A stretch of 37,821 bases of DNA from the NCBI GenBank assembly GCA_964395065.1, contig CAYNAM010000011.1, positions 1-37,821 on the forward strand, in the 5' to 3' direction. The stretch comes from Entomomonas sp964395065. GTDB lineage: Bacteria > Pseudomonadota > Gammaproteobacteria > Pseudomonadales > Pseudomonadaceae. How positions within the stretch are numbered: position 1 is the stretch's first letter; each line of letters starts with the position of its first letter. A program made the translations under genes and the position numbers. Positions 7,789 through 14,723 of the stretch are shown piece after piece. The notes beneath the pieces were generated by a model that saw only the letters and a program-made list of their open reading frames with translations, did no database searches and was not told the DNA's origin.

Positions 7789-7864
7789 TTTTGAATAGCT
7801 CAGTTGGCAGAGCAATCGATTAATAATCGATGGGGCATAGGTTCGACTCCTATTTCAAATACCA
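7789..7864 (+). ncRNA. tRNA-like RNA with anticodon AAU in the rtc operon leader
   Basis: A full cloverleaf can be drawn. The acceptor is 7789-7795 with 7854-7860 (six pairs, only one G-C, and a U-U at 1:72). The D stem GCTC/GAGC (7798-7801, 7810-7813) has a loop containing GG. The anticodon stem ATCGA/TCGAT (7815-7819, 7827-7831) has loop TTAATAA. The variable loop has 5 bases. The T stem ATAGG/CCTAT (7837-7841, 7849-7853) has loop TTCGACT. Discriminator A and an encoded CCA follow (7861-7864). Conserved U8, A14, G18G19, U33, T54T55C56 and A58 are all present. The anticodon would be AAU, which ordinary bacterial isoleucine tRNAs do not use, and the acceptor stem is unusually weak. It lies about 120 bases downstream of the sigma-54 start, so it should be made only when RtcR is active. 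A specialised tRNA-like RNA fits better than a housekeeping tRNA; a decaying tRNA is the main alternative. Confidence 0.75.
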
Positions 7865-8161
7865 AGAAGTTAATGTAGTAATTAAAAAATCAGTCAGTGA
7901 GCGATGTTTGATGATAAGCAATAAGCTGTTTAAGTATTGATTATCATCCATGATGGTTAACCAGTTAACTAGGTCTTGATGACTTAGGAAAAAAGCTGGG
8001 TGTTAGGCAAAAGGCAGTGCATGAGTAAATACATTGATAAAGGTTGTTGTTTAATCACTGAATCAATAAGTTTATGTCTCGCTAACTTTCCCCTAATGCT
8101 TCGTTACTTAACTCGCTAATCGTTATGCATAACAAGATTGCTGATTGATTCTTAGAAAGGA
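7865..8161 (+). other. Untranslated leader between the tRNA-like RNA and the slipin gene
   Basis: No gene is seen in these 297 bases. They hold a long imperfect hairpin: GATGATAA (7910-7917) with TTATCATC (7941-7948), then a G-A mismatch, then CAATA (7919-7923) with TATTG (7935-7939). GTTAAC occurs twice within 7956-7969. A 12-base perfect palindrome, GTTATGCATAAC, lies at 8122-8133. GAATCAAT (8060-8067) can pair with ATTGATTC (8144-8151) just before the slipin ribosome site. The length and pairing suggest a structured leader, perhaps with RNA processing or translational control. No known riboswitch is recognised. Confidence 0.4.
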
Positions 8162-8167
8162 ATGAAG

Positions 8168-9745
8168 ATGATAAAGATTATTAAAGTAAAAAAAGGTGAG
8201 TTGGCTGTTGTATATAAAAATGGTGAAATTCAACAAGTTATAGAGGCTGGTCATTACCGCTTTATGGATTTATTAAATACTTTAAGCCATCAAATCATTG
8301 ATTTGAATGTTGTTAAGGTTGAAACAAAAATGGCTGATTTGTTAATTAGTTTTTATCCAGAGATTGTGGCGAATCATTGCACATTGGTAGTGCTTGAAAA
8401 GAATGAAATTGCGCTTCGTTATGAAGAGCAAAAAATCGTTGAGGTGTTGTTACCTCAAACCAAGAATATGTATTGGCGGGGATATAAAGAGCAAGTATTT
8501 AAAAGGGTTACGTTGGAAGCAGGTTATGCAATACCCGAAGAGATTGCATTGGAGTTAATTAAGGCTAAAACCAGCAACAAAAATATACTGGGTATTGATC
8601 AATTGACGCTTGATCATTTTACTCATGAGCAAATAGGTACTTTATTTGTGGATAATCAGCTGGTCAGTATTATTAAGCCAACTTCGGCCATTGGTTATTG
8701 TCGGTTTGAACATGAAATACTCGTTGGTAAGTTTTGTCTAGCAAAGAGTGCTATAGAGGACGTCTTGGCCAATGCCATAGAGCAAGTGCTACCTGAGCAA
8801 ATGAAAGTGTTTTGTTTGCAAATGGAAGTGTCGGCTAATCAAGCTGGATTACGTTATGAAGATGATTTGTTGGTAGAAATTTTACCACCAGGTACTCGGC
8901 GTTTATATTGGAAGAATAATCGTAAGCAGCACATGGTAACGATTAATCTGGATGCAGGTTATACGTTGTCCGATGAGATGGTTGAGCAGTTGTTACAACC
9001 TGCATTGAGGAAAAAAGAGGTGGTGGGAGATAGCAGTGTATTGATTGCTCAAATTCCTGCTTACCATGTCGGAGTGCTAAGAGTGAATGGCAAGGTTGAA
9101 CAGCTATTAGAAGCAGGTATTACCGCCTACTGGCGTTTTAATCGTGAGGTGAGTGTTGAAATTGTTGATACACGGTTGCAGATGCTAGAAGTAGCAGGGC
9201 AAGAAATTTTAACCAAAGACAAAGTCAACTTGAGAGTTAACTTGGTCGCTAATTGGCACTATAGTGATGTGCTTATAGCTTTTGAGAAAGTAGCGAGCCC
9301 TAAAGAGTTGTTGTACCGTGAACTACAATTTGGCTTACGTGAAGCGATTGGTACACGAACACTGGATGAGTTATTAGAGAATAAAAATATCATTGATGAA
9401 GTGGTGAGTGCGCATATTCAGAAAAAAATGGTTGGATATGGTTTGAAAACGGTTTCTTTAGGGGTGAAAGATATTATTTTACCTGGCGATATGAAAGCGA
9501 TTTTGTCGCAAGTAGTGGAGGCTGAAAAAGCAGCACAGGCCAACGTGATACGCCGTCGTGAAGAAACTTCTGCTACGCGTTCACTTTTAAATACGGCAAA
9601 AGTGATGGAGAACAACCCTGTTGCTTTGCGGTTAAAAGAAATGGAAACGTTGGAGCGTATTGCTGAGCGAATTGATAAAATTTCTGTAGTAGGTGGTTTA
9701 GATCAAGTACTGCATGGTTTGATTAATATTCAACCTAAAGGATAG
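8168..9745 (+). CDS. Slipin/band-7 (SPFH) protein of the RNA-repair operon
   Basis: The C-terminal half (about residues 300-460) is an SPFH/band-7 domain of slipin type: VDTRLQMLEVAGQEILTKD, VNLRVNLVANWHYSD, LLYRELQFGLREAIGTRTLDELL, and GLKTVSLGVKDIILPGDMK. It ends in an oligomerization-type helix (EAEKAAQANVIRRREE) and LEMETLERIAERI-like sequence. The N-terminal 300 residues hold repeated modules of the form x-G-x-L-x-x-x-x-G-x-V-x-x-L-L-x-x-G-x-x-x-Y-W-R at about 11-34, 81-106, 157-182, 227-251 and 301-326. No transmembrane segment or signal peptide is visible, unlike ordinary slipins. Two ATGs compete: 8162 is only 1 base from AAAGGA, while 8168 has 6-base spacing, so 8168 (525 residues) is preferred. 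It is co-oriented with rtcB 52 bases downstream. Slipins are known neighbours of rtcB, but their role there is unclear. Confidence 0.85.
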   Translation: MIKIIKVKKGELAVVYKNGEIQQVIEAGHYRFMDLLNTLSHQIIDLNVVKVETKMADLLISFYPEIVANHCTLVVLEKNEIALRYEEQKIVEVLLPQTKNMYWRGYKEQVFKRVTLEAGYAIPEEIALELIKAKTSNKNILGIDQLTLDHFTHEQIGTLFVDNQLVSIIKPTSAIGYCRFEHEILVGKFCLAKSAIEDVLANAIEQVLPEQMKVFCLQMEVSANQAGLRYEDDLLVEILPPGTRRLYWKNNRKQHMVTINLDAGYTLSDEMVEQLLQPALRKKEVVGDSSVLIAQIPAYHVGVLRVNGKVEQLLEAGITAYWRFNREVSVEIVDTRLQMLEVAGQEILTKDKVNLRVNLVANWHYSDVLIAFEKVASPKELLYRELQFGLREAIGTRTLDELLENKNIIDEVVSAHIQKKMVGYGLKTVSLGVKDIILPGDMKAILSQVVEAEKAAQANVIRRREETSATRSLLNTAKVMENNPVALRLKEMETLERIAERIDKISVVGGLDQVLHGLINIQPKG

Positions 9746-9750
9746 TAAAA

Positions 9751-9781
9751 ATCGATGGTTAGAAAATCACTAACCATCGAT
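9751..9781 (+). promoter_or_regulatory. Perfect intercistronic hairpin between slipin and rtcB genes
   Basis: ATCGATGGTTAG (9751-9762) pairs without mismatch with CTAACCATCGAT (9770-9781) around the loop AAAATCA. It begins 5 bases after the slipin stop and has no uridine run, so it is not an intrinsic terminator. It buries the upstream in-frame ATG at 9780 and leaves the GGGGA ribosome site (9786-9790) free. Roles consistent with this are stabilizing the upstream message, a processing site, or tuning the slipin to RtcB ratio. Confidence 0.6.
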
Positions 9782-9797
9782 GAATGGGGAAAAAGAA

Positions 9798-11018
9798 ATG
9801 ACGGATTTTAATGTATTAAAAACAGAAGCGAGTAAGCCAGTAAAAATGTGGACAAAAGGTGTACCGGTAGATGATGGTGCAAAAGAGCAATTACTTAACA
9901 CCGCTACGTTGCCTTTTATTTTTAAACATATTGCGGTAATGCCTGATGTGCATGTAGGAAAAGGATCTACAATTGGAAGTGTTATTCCAACGAAGTCTGC
10001 TATTATCCCAGCAGCGGTAGGAGTTGATATTGGTTGTGGCATGATTGCGGTACAAACTTCGTTGATGGCAAATGATTTACCTGATAATTTACACCCATTA
10101 CGTGTGGCTATTGAGAAAGTGGTACCTCATGGATCAACACCTAAAAAAATGGGGCGAGATAAGGGGAGTTGGGAAACGCCTAGTACGATTATTGATGAAT
10201 ATTGGCGTCAGTTATTACCTGGTTTTGAGAAGTTGACAGCGAAATACCCTCAATTCTTAAAAACGAATAATTATCATCATTTAGGAACCTTGGGAACGGG
10301 TAACCATTTTATTGAGGTCTGTTTAGATGAGGCTGACCGTGTTTGGATCATGTTGCATAGTGGTTCTCGAGGTGTAGGAAATGCGATTGGCCGTTTCTTT
10401 ATTGAGTTGGCTAAAAAAGATATGGAAAGACACTTCATCAACTTGCCCAACAAAGATTTGGCGTACTTAGTGGAAGGGACAGAGTATTTTGATGATTATG
10501 TAGAGGCAGTACATTGGGCGCAAGAATTTGCACGATTAAACCGTGAAGCAATGATGCATAATGTGATTATGGCAATGCATAAGATCATTACTAAACCATT
10601 TACGACACATTTATTGGCAGTGAATTGTCATCATAATTATGTGCAAAAAGAACATCATTTTGGTGAGAGTATTTTTATCACTCGAAAGGGAGCTGTTTCA
10701 GCGCGTAAAGGTGAGTTTGGAATTATTCCTGGGTCAATGGGTGCAAAAAGTTATATTGTCCGTGGTCTAGGTAATGAAGAAAGTTTCTGCTCTTGTTCTC
10801 ATGGTGCTGGGCGTGTAATGACAAGAACTGAAGCAAAAAAACGCTTTACTGTGGAAGATCAGATTAAAGCCACTGCGCATGTCGAGTGTCGAAAAGATGC
10901 CGATGTGATTGATGAAATTCCAATGGCGTATAAGGACATTGATGCTGTGATGGTAGCACAGAAAGAATTGGTTGAAATTGTTCACCAATTGCATCAAGTT
11001 ATTTGTGTGAAAGGATAG
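9798..11018 (+). CDS. rtcB: RNA-splicing ligase RtcB (3'-phosphate/5'-OH RNA ligase)
   Basis: RtcB uses GTP and Mn2+ to join RNA 3'-phosphate or 2',3'-cyclic phosphate ends to 5'-OH ends through a histidine-GMP intermediate. The protein shows KMWTKGVPV and FKHIAVMPDVHVGKGSTIG near the start, then PAAVGVDIGCGM with the metal-binding Cys (residue 80). TGNHFIEV, LHSGSRGVGN, NCHHNYV and PGSMGAKSYIVRG follow, and CSHGAGR carries the guanylylated His. The ATG at 9798 has GGGGA at 7-base spacing and gives 406 residues, close to E. coli RtcB (408). The upstream ATG at 9780 lies in a hairpin and is rejected. No rtcA follows, since mltD lies convergent 58 bases away. It is controlled by RtcR through the sigma-54 promoter at 7644. 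Confidence 0.97.
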   Translation: MTDFNVLKTEASKPVKMWTKGVPVDDGAKEQLLNTATLPFIFKHIAVMPDVHVGKGSTIGSVIPTKSAIIPAAVGVDIGCGMIAVQTSLMANDLPDNLHPLRVAIEKVVPHGSTPKKMGRDKGSWETPSTIIDEYWRQLLPGFEKLTAKYPQFLKTNNYHHLGTLGTGNHFIEVCLDEADRVWIMLHSGSRGVGNAIGRFFIELAKKDMERHFINLPNKDLAYLVEGTEYFDDYVEAVHWAQEFARLNREAMMHNVIMAMHKIITKPFTTHLLAVNCHHNYVQKEHHFGESIFITRKGAVSARKGEFGIIPGSMGAKSYIVRGLGNEESFCSCSHGAGRVMTRTEAKKRFTVEDQIKATAHVECRKDADVIDEIPMAYKDIDAVMVAQKELVEIVHQLHQVICVKG

Positions 11019-11034
11019 CTTTTAGTTAACTAAT

Positions 11035-11064
11035 TGATCGGTGATTATGTATAAGCACCGATCA
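11035..11064. terminator. Hairpin between convergent rtcB and mltD
   Basis: TGATCGGTG (11035-11043) pairs with CACCGATCA (11056-11064) around a 12-base loop. It sits between two genes that converge, where a terminator is expected. Neither strand has a clear uridine run after the stem, so it may act as a weak or Rho-assisted stop, or only as a 3'-end stabilizer. Confidence 0.45.
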
Positions 11065-11076
11065 TCAAGCAGCTCC

Positions 11077-12465
11077 CTAGTTTCTTTCTGAAATATAGAG
11101 TTGTTGTCCTGGTTTAATTGATGAGTTTTTATTTAATTTATTAAGTTCTAATAATTTTTCAAGTTTTATATTATTCTTTTGGGATATAGCCCAAAGATTA
11201 TCACCTTCTTGTATTGTGTATCTATTGCGATTTTTTAATACTACTGTCTTTAATGGTTTTGGCTGGTTTGTTGAGCTTATAGCAAGCATCGGCACTTTAA
11301 TGCTTTGACCTTTTCTTAGCATTTGATTGTTGGCAAGCTTATTGATGCTTCTTAATTCATTAACTGTTGTATTGTGACGGGCAGCAATTTTACTTAATGT
11401 GTCGCCTGCTTTAATATTGTAGTTATTCCATGTAGATATAGTTTCATTTGGGATGCTGCCAGAAGCTAATAATGAGTTAAATGTTTCAACTTTATGAGCA
11501 GGCACTAATAGCTGTTTTGGACATTCGTTATTAATAACTGCTTGTGCTTTTAGACCCGCATTTAAGGTGCTTAATTCGTTTACATTGAGAGAAAGAAGTG
11601 ACGCAACGGTTTCTAGTTTTATTTGATGATTTATTTCAATTTTCTCAAAGTAGGGTTTATTCGGTATATGGACTATATTGACTCTATAGACAGAGGGGGT
11701 GTTAACAATGTTTGATAAGGCTAAAAGCTTTGGAACATAGTTAATGGTTTCAGTTGGTAAAGATAAGTTCCAATAGTCGGTAGGAAGATTTAGTTTTTTA
11801 TTCTGTTCTATCGCGCGCTTAACAGTGCCTTCTCCTGAGTTGTAAGCTGCTAAAGCTAATGGCCAATCACCGAACATGTTATGTAGATATTGTAAGTAAT
11901 CCAATGCGGCATTAGTTGACGCAATAATATCTAGTCGCCCGTCATACCAACGCGTTTGCTGTAGATTAAAATGAGTCCCAGTCCTTGGCATAAATTGCCA
12001 TAGCCCAGCTGCTTTCATGTTGGAGTATGCGGTGGGGTTATAGCCACTTTCAACAGCAGGTAAAAGCGCTAGCTCTGAAGGCATATTTCGAGCTTCAAGC
12101 TGCTCAAGAATATAATGTAGGTAGGGGCTGCCCTTAGCAAGCAATTGTTCAGTTGATTTAGGATTTTTTGTTAAGTAGGTTTGTTGTTGTCGAATGCGGC
12201 TATTGTTGGTATTTAAATATTCAGTTTGTAGTTGAAAACCATTTCTCATGCGTTCCCAAATATCATCACCATAGTATTCTTGTTGAATAACTCGGCCAGA
12301 TTTTAAAATAATATGCTTGTCTTTAGTAACATATACTGCATTATCATCGTTAACATTAGTGTTTTGTGAGCTACAGCCTGCAATAAGCATAAAAGCTAGT
12401 AAAGAGCTTATTAGTAATACAACATTACGCTGTATATTTATCTTATAAAAGTTAAATTGACTCAC
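11077..12465 (-). CDS. mltD: Membrane-bound lytic murein transglycosylase D, lipoprotein with LysM repeats
   Basis: MltD cleaves peptidoglycan glycan strands to 1,6-anhydro products from the inner face of the outer membrane. The 462-residue precursor has a lipoprotein signal (residues 11-31, lipobox LIAGC, Cys31). A goose-lysozyme-like SLT domain at about 110-270 carries catalytic Glu139 in ALLPAVESGYNP and the AAGLWQFMPRTG and ALAAYNSGEGTV motifs. Two LysM repeats follow (about 348-392 and 415-459: AGDTLSKIAARHNTTVNEL, EGDNLWAISQKNNIKLEKL). The start is GTG, with AGGA 5 bases upstream. No later Met leaves a full signal peptide. The mltD-gloB pair with rnhA-dnaQ beyond is the Pseudomonas order. 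Confidence 0.93.
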   Translation of the reverse strand: MSQFNFYKINIQRNVVLLISSLLAFMLIAGCSSQNTNVNDDNAVYVTKDKHIILKSGRVIQQEYYGDDIWERMRNGFQLQTEYLNTNNSRIRQQQTYLTKNPKSTEQLLAKGSPYLHYILEQLEARNMPSELALLPAVESGYNPTAYSNMKAAGLWQFMPRTGTHFNLQQTRWYDGRLDIIASTNAALDYLQYLHNMFGDWPLALAAYNSGEGTVKRAIEQNKKLNLPTDYWNLSLPTETINYVPKLLALSNIVNTPSVYRVNIVHIPNKPYFEKIEINHQIKLETVASLLSLNVNELSTLNAGLKAQAVINNECPKQLLVPAHKVETFNSLLASGSIPNETISTWNNYNIKAGDTLSKIAARHNTTVNELRSINKLANNQMLRKGQSIKVPMLAISSTNQPKPLKTVVLKNRNRYTIQEGDNLWAISQKNNIKLEKLLELNKLNKNSSIKPGQQLYISERN

Positions 12466-12561
12466 TTCTATCCTATCATCCCTACACTAAAAGGGTGAAT
12501 TCTAGAAAAGGTTAGTTGTTAGGTCAAGAACTTATGTCATTTTTTCAGTAAAAGAATGACA

Positions 12562-13350
12562 TTAAAATTTATTTTTCCATTCTCTGAGGACTGAAAATAC
12601 TTCTTCAGCGTCTATCGGTTCGATCTTTAATGTGTCTTTTATGGCCATAATAATAGAGGCTTGATCGCAACGTAAGAAAGGATTTATTTTCTGCTCCAGT
12701 GATAAGGTTGATGGGAGAGTTATTTGTTGATTATTTCTTAGGTTTATACACTTTTCTAAATAGTCTTTTATTAGATTATTGTTAGGTTCAGCAGCTATTG
12801 CGAATTTTAGATTGTTCACGGTGTATTCATGAGCGGGATAGATTAGTGTATCGGGCGGCAGTTTGTTAATTTGTTGTAGTGATTGATACATTTGTTCCAT
12901 TGTTCCTTCAAATACACGACCACAGCCACCTGAAAATAAGGTATCTCCTGAAAACAATCGTGCAGGCATGCCATGCTGAATAGGGGCATAATAAACGACA
13001 TGATCGAGGGTGTGTCCAGGCACAGCAATAATATGTAATAGATAACCGACAATATGAATTATTTGTTTATTGGTAACAATAATATCTTTATGGGGAATAC
13101 GAGGGTTATTGGGTGCAAATACGTTTGCCGATGTTTTTGCTTTTAATGTGCTTATGCCGCCAATATGGTCTTGATGATGATGTGTGATTAGAATATCAGA
13201 CAGCTGCCAATCTTTATTCTTTTCGAGCCATGTTAAAACAGGAGCCGCATCACCAGGATCAATTACGGCAACTTGCTTAGTTATTAGATTTTTTAGTAGC
13301 CAGATATAGTTGTCAGTAAAGGCTGGTAAAGCTTCTGTTTCTAACATCAT
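12562..13350 (-). CDS. gloB: Hydroxyacylglutathione hydrolase (glyoxalase II)
   Basis: GloB hydrolyses S-lactoylglutathione to lactate and glutathione, finishing methylglyoxal detoxification. The 262-residue protein is a metallo-beta-lactamase fold enzyme with the metal motif THHHQDH at about 56-62, VPGHTLDHVVY, the metal-bridging Asp in FSGDTLFSGGCGR, and YPAHEYTVNNL, all intact. The glyoxalase C-terminal domain is present (INPFLRCDQ). ATG codons occur at residues 1 and 2, and either may be used. An ATGTCATT/AATGACAT stem-loop (12534-12562) overlaps its stop codon and could mark the 3' end. It is upstream of mltD on the same strand. Confidence 0.94.
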   Translation of the reverse strand: MMLETEALPAFTDNYIWLLKNLITKQVAVIDPGDAAPVLTWLEKNKDWQLSDILITHHHQDHIGGISTLKAKTSANVFAPNNPRIPHKDIIVTNKQIIHIVGYLLHIIAVPGHTLDHVVYYAPIQHGMPARLFSGDTLFSGGCGRVFEGTMEQMYQSLQQINKLPPDTLIYPAHEYTVNNLKFAIAAEPNNNLIKDYLEKCINLRNNQQITLPSTLSLEQKINPFLRCDQASIIMAIKDTLKIEPIDAEEVFSVLREWKNKF

Positions 13351-13514
13351 ATGTTTTTAGTCCTATTTTGCTATAGTATTACCTTACGCTGTTAAATGTT
13401 ATTTTTAAAGTTTTATTAATATTTAGTAAAGGGTTTTATTAAATGGTAGGTTATATCATTAAGATATTACCTCTATAATCCATTGTTTTAATTTTTATAT
13501 AAGAGAGTAGCACT

Positions 13515-14258
13515 ATTAGCCCATTATTTAAATCCACTCAAGAGCAGCAAGAGTTCCGAATTAGATCTTGGTTTAGTTCAGAAAAAGGGGCTTATTTGCT
13601 TTCTTTAGAGCTACCTCTTATCAATAAAGCGCTCAATCATTATTTTGGCCGTTTTTTACTCCAAGCTGGGCCTTTGTTTAGTCTCTCTCCGCCTATTAAG
13701 AATATTGGGGAGGTCGTTTCTATAGGTGGGAAGAAATCTCATGCAGATATTGTATGTCAGGAGCATGCATGGCCTATTCTGACAGAGGGAGTTGAGTGTA
13801 TAGTTTTACATCACTCTCTTGATTTTTCATGTTCCCCACATGATATGTTGAGAGAAGCTGCTCGGTGTATTAGGCCGGGTGGGCATTTATTGATTATTGG
13901 ATTTAACCCTTTCAGTGCTTGGGGTATTTATCGACGCTTTACAACGACTGTTCTTAGTGATTCGCATAGCTTGACATACGCAAGACTAGCTGATTGGTTA
14001 AAACTATTAGGGTTTTCTGTTGAGCAACGATGGATAGGTGGGTATAGTTGGCCCCGCAGTAATATCCTAAACAGTAAAGCAATGAAATTTGAAAGTATAG
14101 CGCAACAACGAAAGTGGCTCGGAAATGGTTTTTATATCATAAGTGCGCGTAAATTAATGATTCAGCCTACGCCGTTAGAAAATAAGCGGCTTAATATTTT
14201 GAAAGGCATGGCTCCAATACCTGTGGTTAACAGAAGTGATTTAAAAGCAAATGAGTGA
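13515..14258 (+). CDS. Class I SAM-dependent methyltransferase-like protein, probable AUU start
   Basis: A gloB-linked methyltransferase-family protein, comparable to the one at this place in Pseudomonas. The post-motif region is clear: a DMLREAARCIRPGGHLLIIGFNPFSAWG stretch typical of methyltransf_11 proteins. The glycine-rich SAM motif I is not recognisable, so activity is uncertain. The first conventional start is a TTG at 13596, but it falls inside what looks like conserved coding sequence (RSWFSSEKGAYLLSLE). The frame is open upstream to a TAA at 13500 and contains no ATG, GTG or TTG there. ATT at 13515, 7 bases after GAGAG, is the best start and gives 247 residues. It overlaps rnhA by 8 bases. 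Confidence 0.75.
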   Translation: MSPLFKSTQEQQEFRIRSWFSSEKGAYLLSLELPLINKALNHYFGRFLLQAGPLFSLSPPIKNIGEVVSIGGKKSHADIVCQEHAWPILTEGVECIVLHHSLDFSCSPHDMLREAARCIRPGGHLLIIGFNPFSAWGIYRRFTTTVLSDSHSLTYARLADWLKLLGFSVEQRWIGGYSWPRSNILNSKAMKFESIAQQRKWLGNGFYIISARKLMIQPTPLENKRLNILKGMAPIPVVNRSDLKANE

Positions 14259-14706
14259 TGTAGATATAGTAACAATGTATACCGATGGCGCATGTAAGGG
14301 AAACCCTGGGCCGGGGGGGTGGGGTGCTTTGCTTTTATACAAGAAAGTAGAAAAAGAGCTGTGGGGTGGTGAGCTTGAAACAACAAATAATCGGATGGAG
14401 TTATTGGCGGCTATAGAGGGGTTGACTTTATTAAAAAGACCCTGTGAAGTGCATTTATATACAGACTCTCAGTATGTTAAAAAAGGTATAACTGAGTGGA
14501 TGGATAATTGGAAAAAAAGAAATTGGAAAACAGCAGATAAAAAGCCTGTAAAGAATGTTGATTTATGGAAAAGGTTAGATGAACAAGTTGCTAAACATAC
14601 AGTTACCTGGCGTTGGGTTAAAGGACATGCAGGTGATATAGGTAATGAGCGAGCAGATCAGTTGGCTAACCGTGGTGTAGCGGAAATTATTGAAAGTTCA
14701 AGCTAA
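14251..14706 (+). CDS. rnhA: Ribonuclease HI
   Basis: RNase HI degrades the RNA strand of RNA-DNA hybrids. The 151-residue product has the four acidic catalytic residues: Asp12 in YTDGACKGNPGPGGWG, Glu50 in NNRMELLAA, Asp72 in YTDSQYV, and the Asp in GNERADQLAN. The basic-protrusion segment (WMDNWKKRNWKTADKKPVKN) is also present. It overlaps the end of the methyltransferase by 8 bases and is followed 17 bases later by dnaQ. The rnhA-dnaQ pair is conserved in gamma-proteobacteria, but here the genes are co-directional rather than divergent as in E. coli, which matches Pseudomonas. Confidence 0.96.
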   Translation: MSDVDIVTMYTDGACKGNPGPGGWGALLLYKKVEKELWGGELETTNNRMELLAAIEGLTLLKRPCEVHLYTDSQYVKKGITEWMDNWKKRNWKTADKKPVKNVDLWKRLDEQVAKHTVTWRWVKGHAGDIGNERADQLANRGVAEIIESSS

Positions 14707-14723
14707 TTAAAAGTAGATATGTG

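Noticed and set aside
7789..7864. Ordinary elongator tRNA-Ile gene
   Set aside because: Anticodon AAU is not used by bacterial isoleucine tRNAs, the acceptor stem is weak with a 1:72 mismatch, and the element sits inside a sigma-54 operon leader. It is called tRNA-like instead.
9780..9797. Upstream ATG extending RtcB by six residues
   Set aside because: It lies in the 3' arm of a perfect hairpin and lacks a ribosome site. ATG 9798 has GGGGA and gives the family-length N-terminus.
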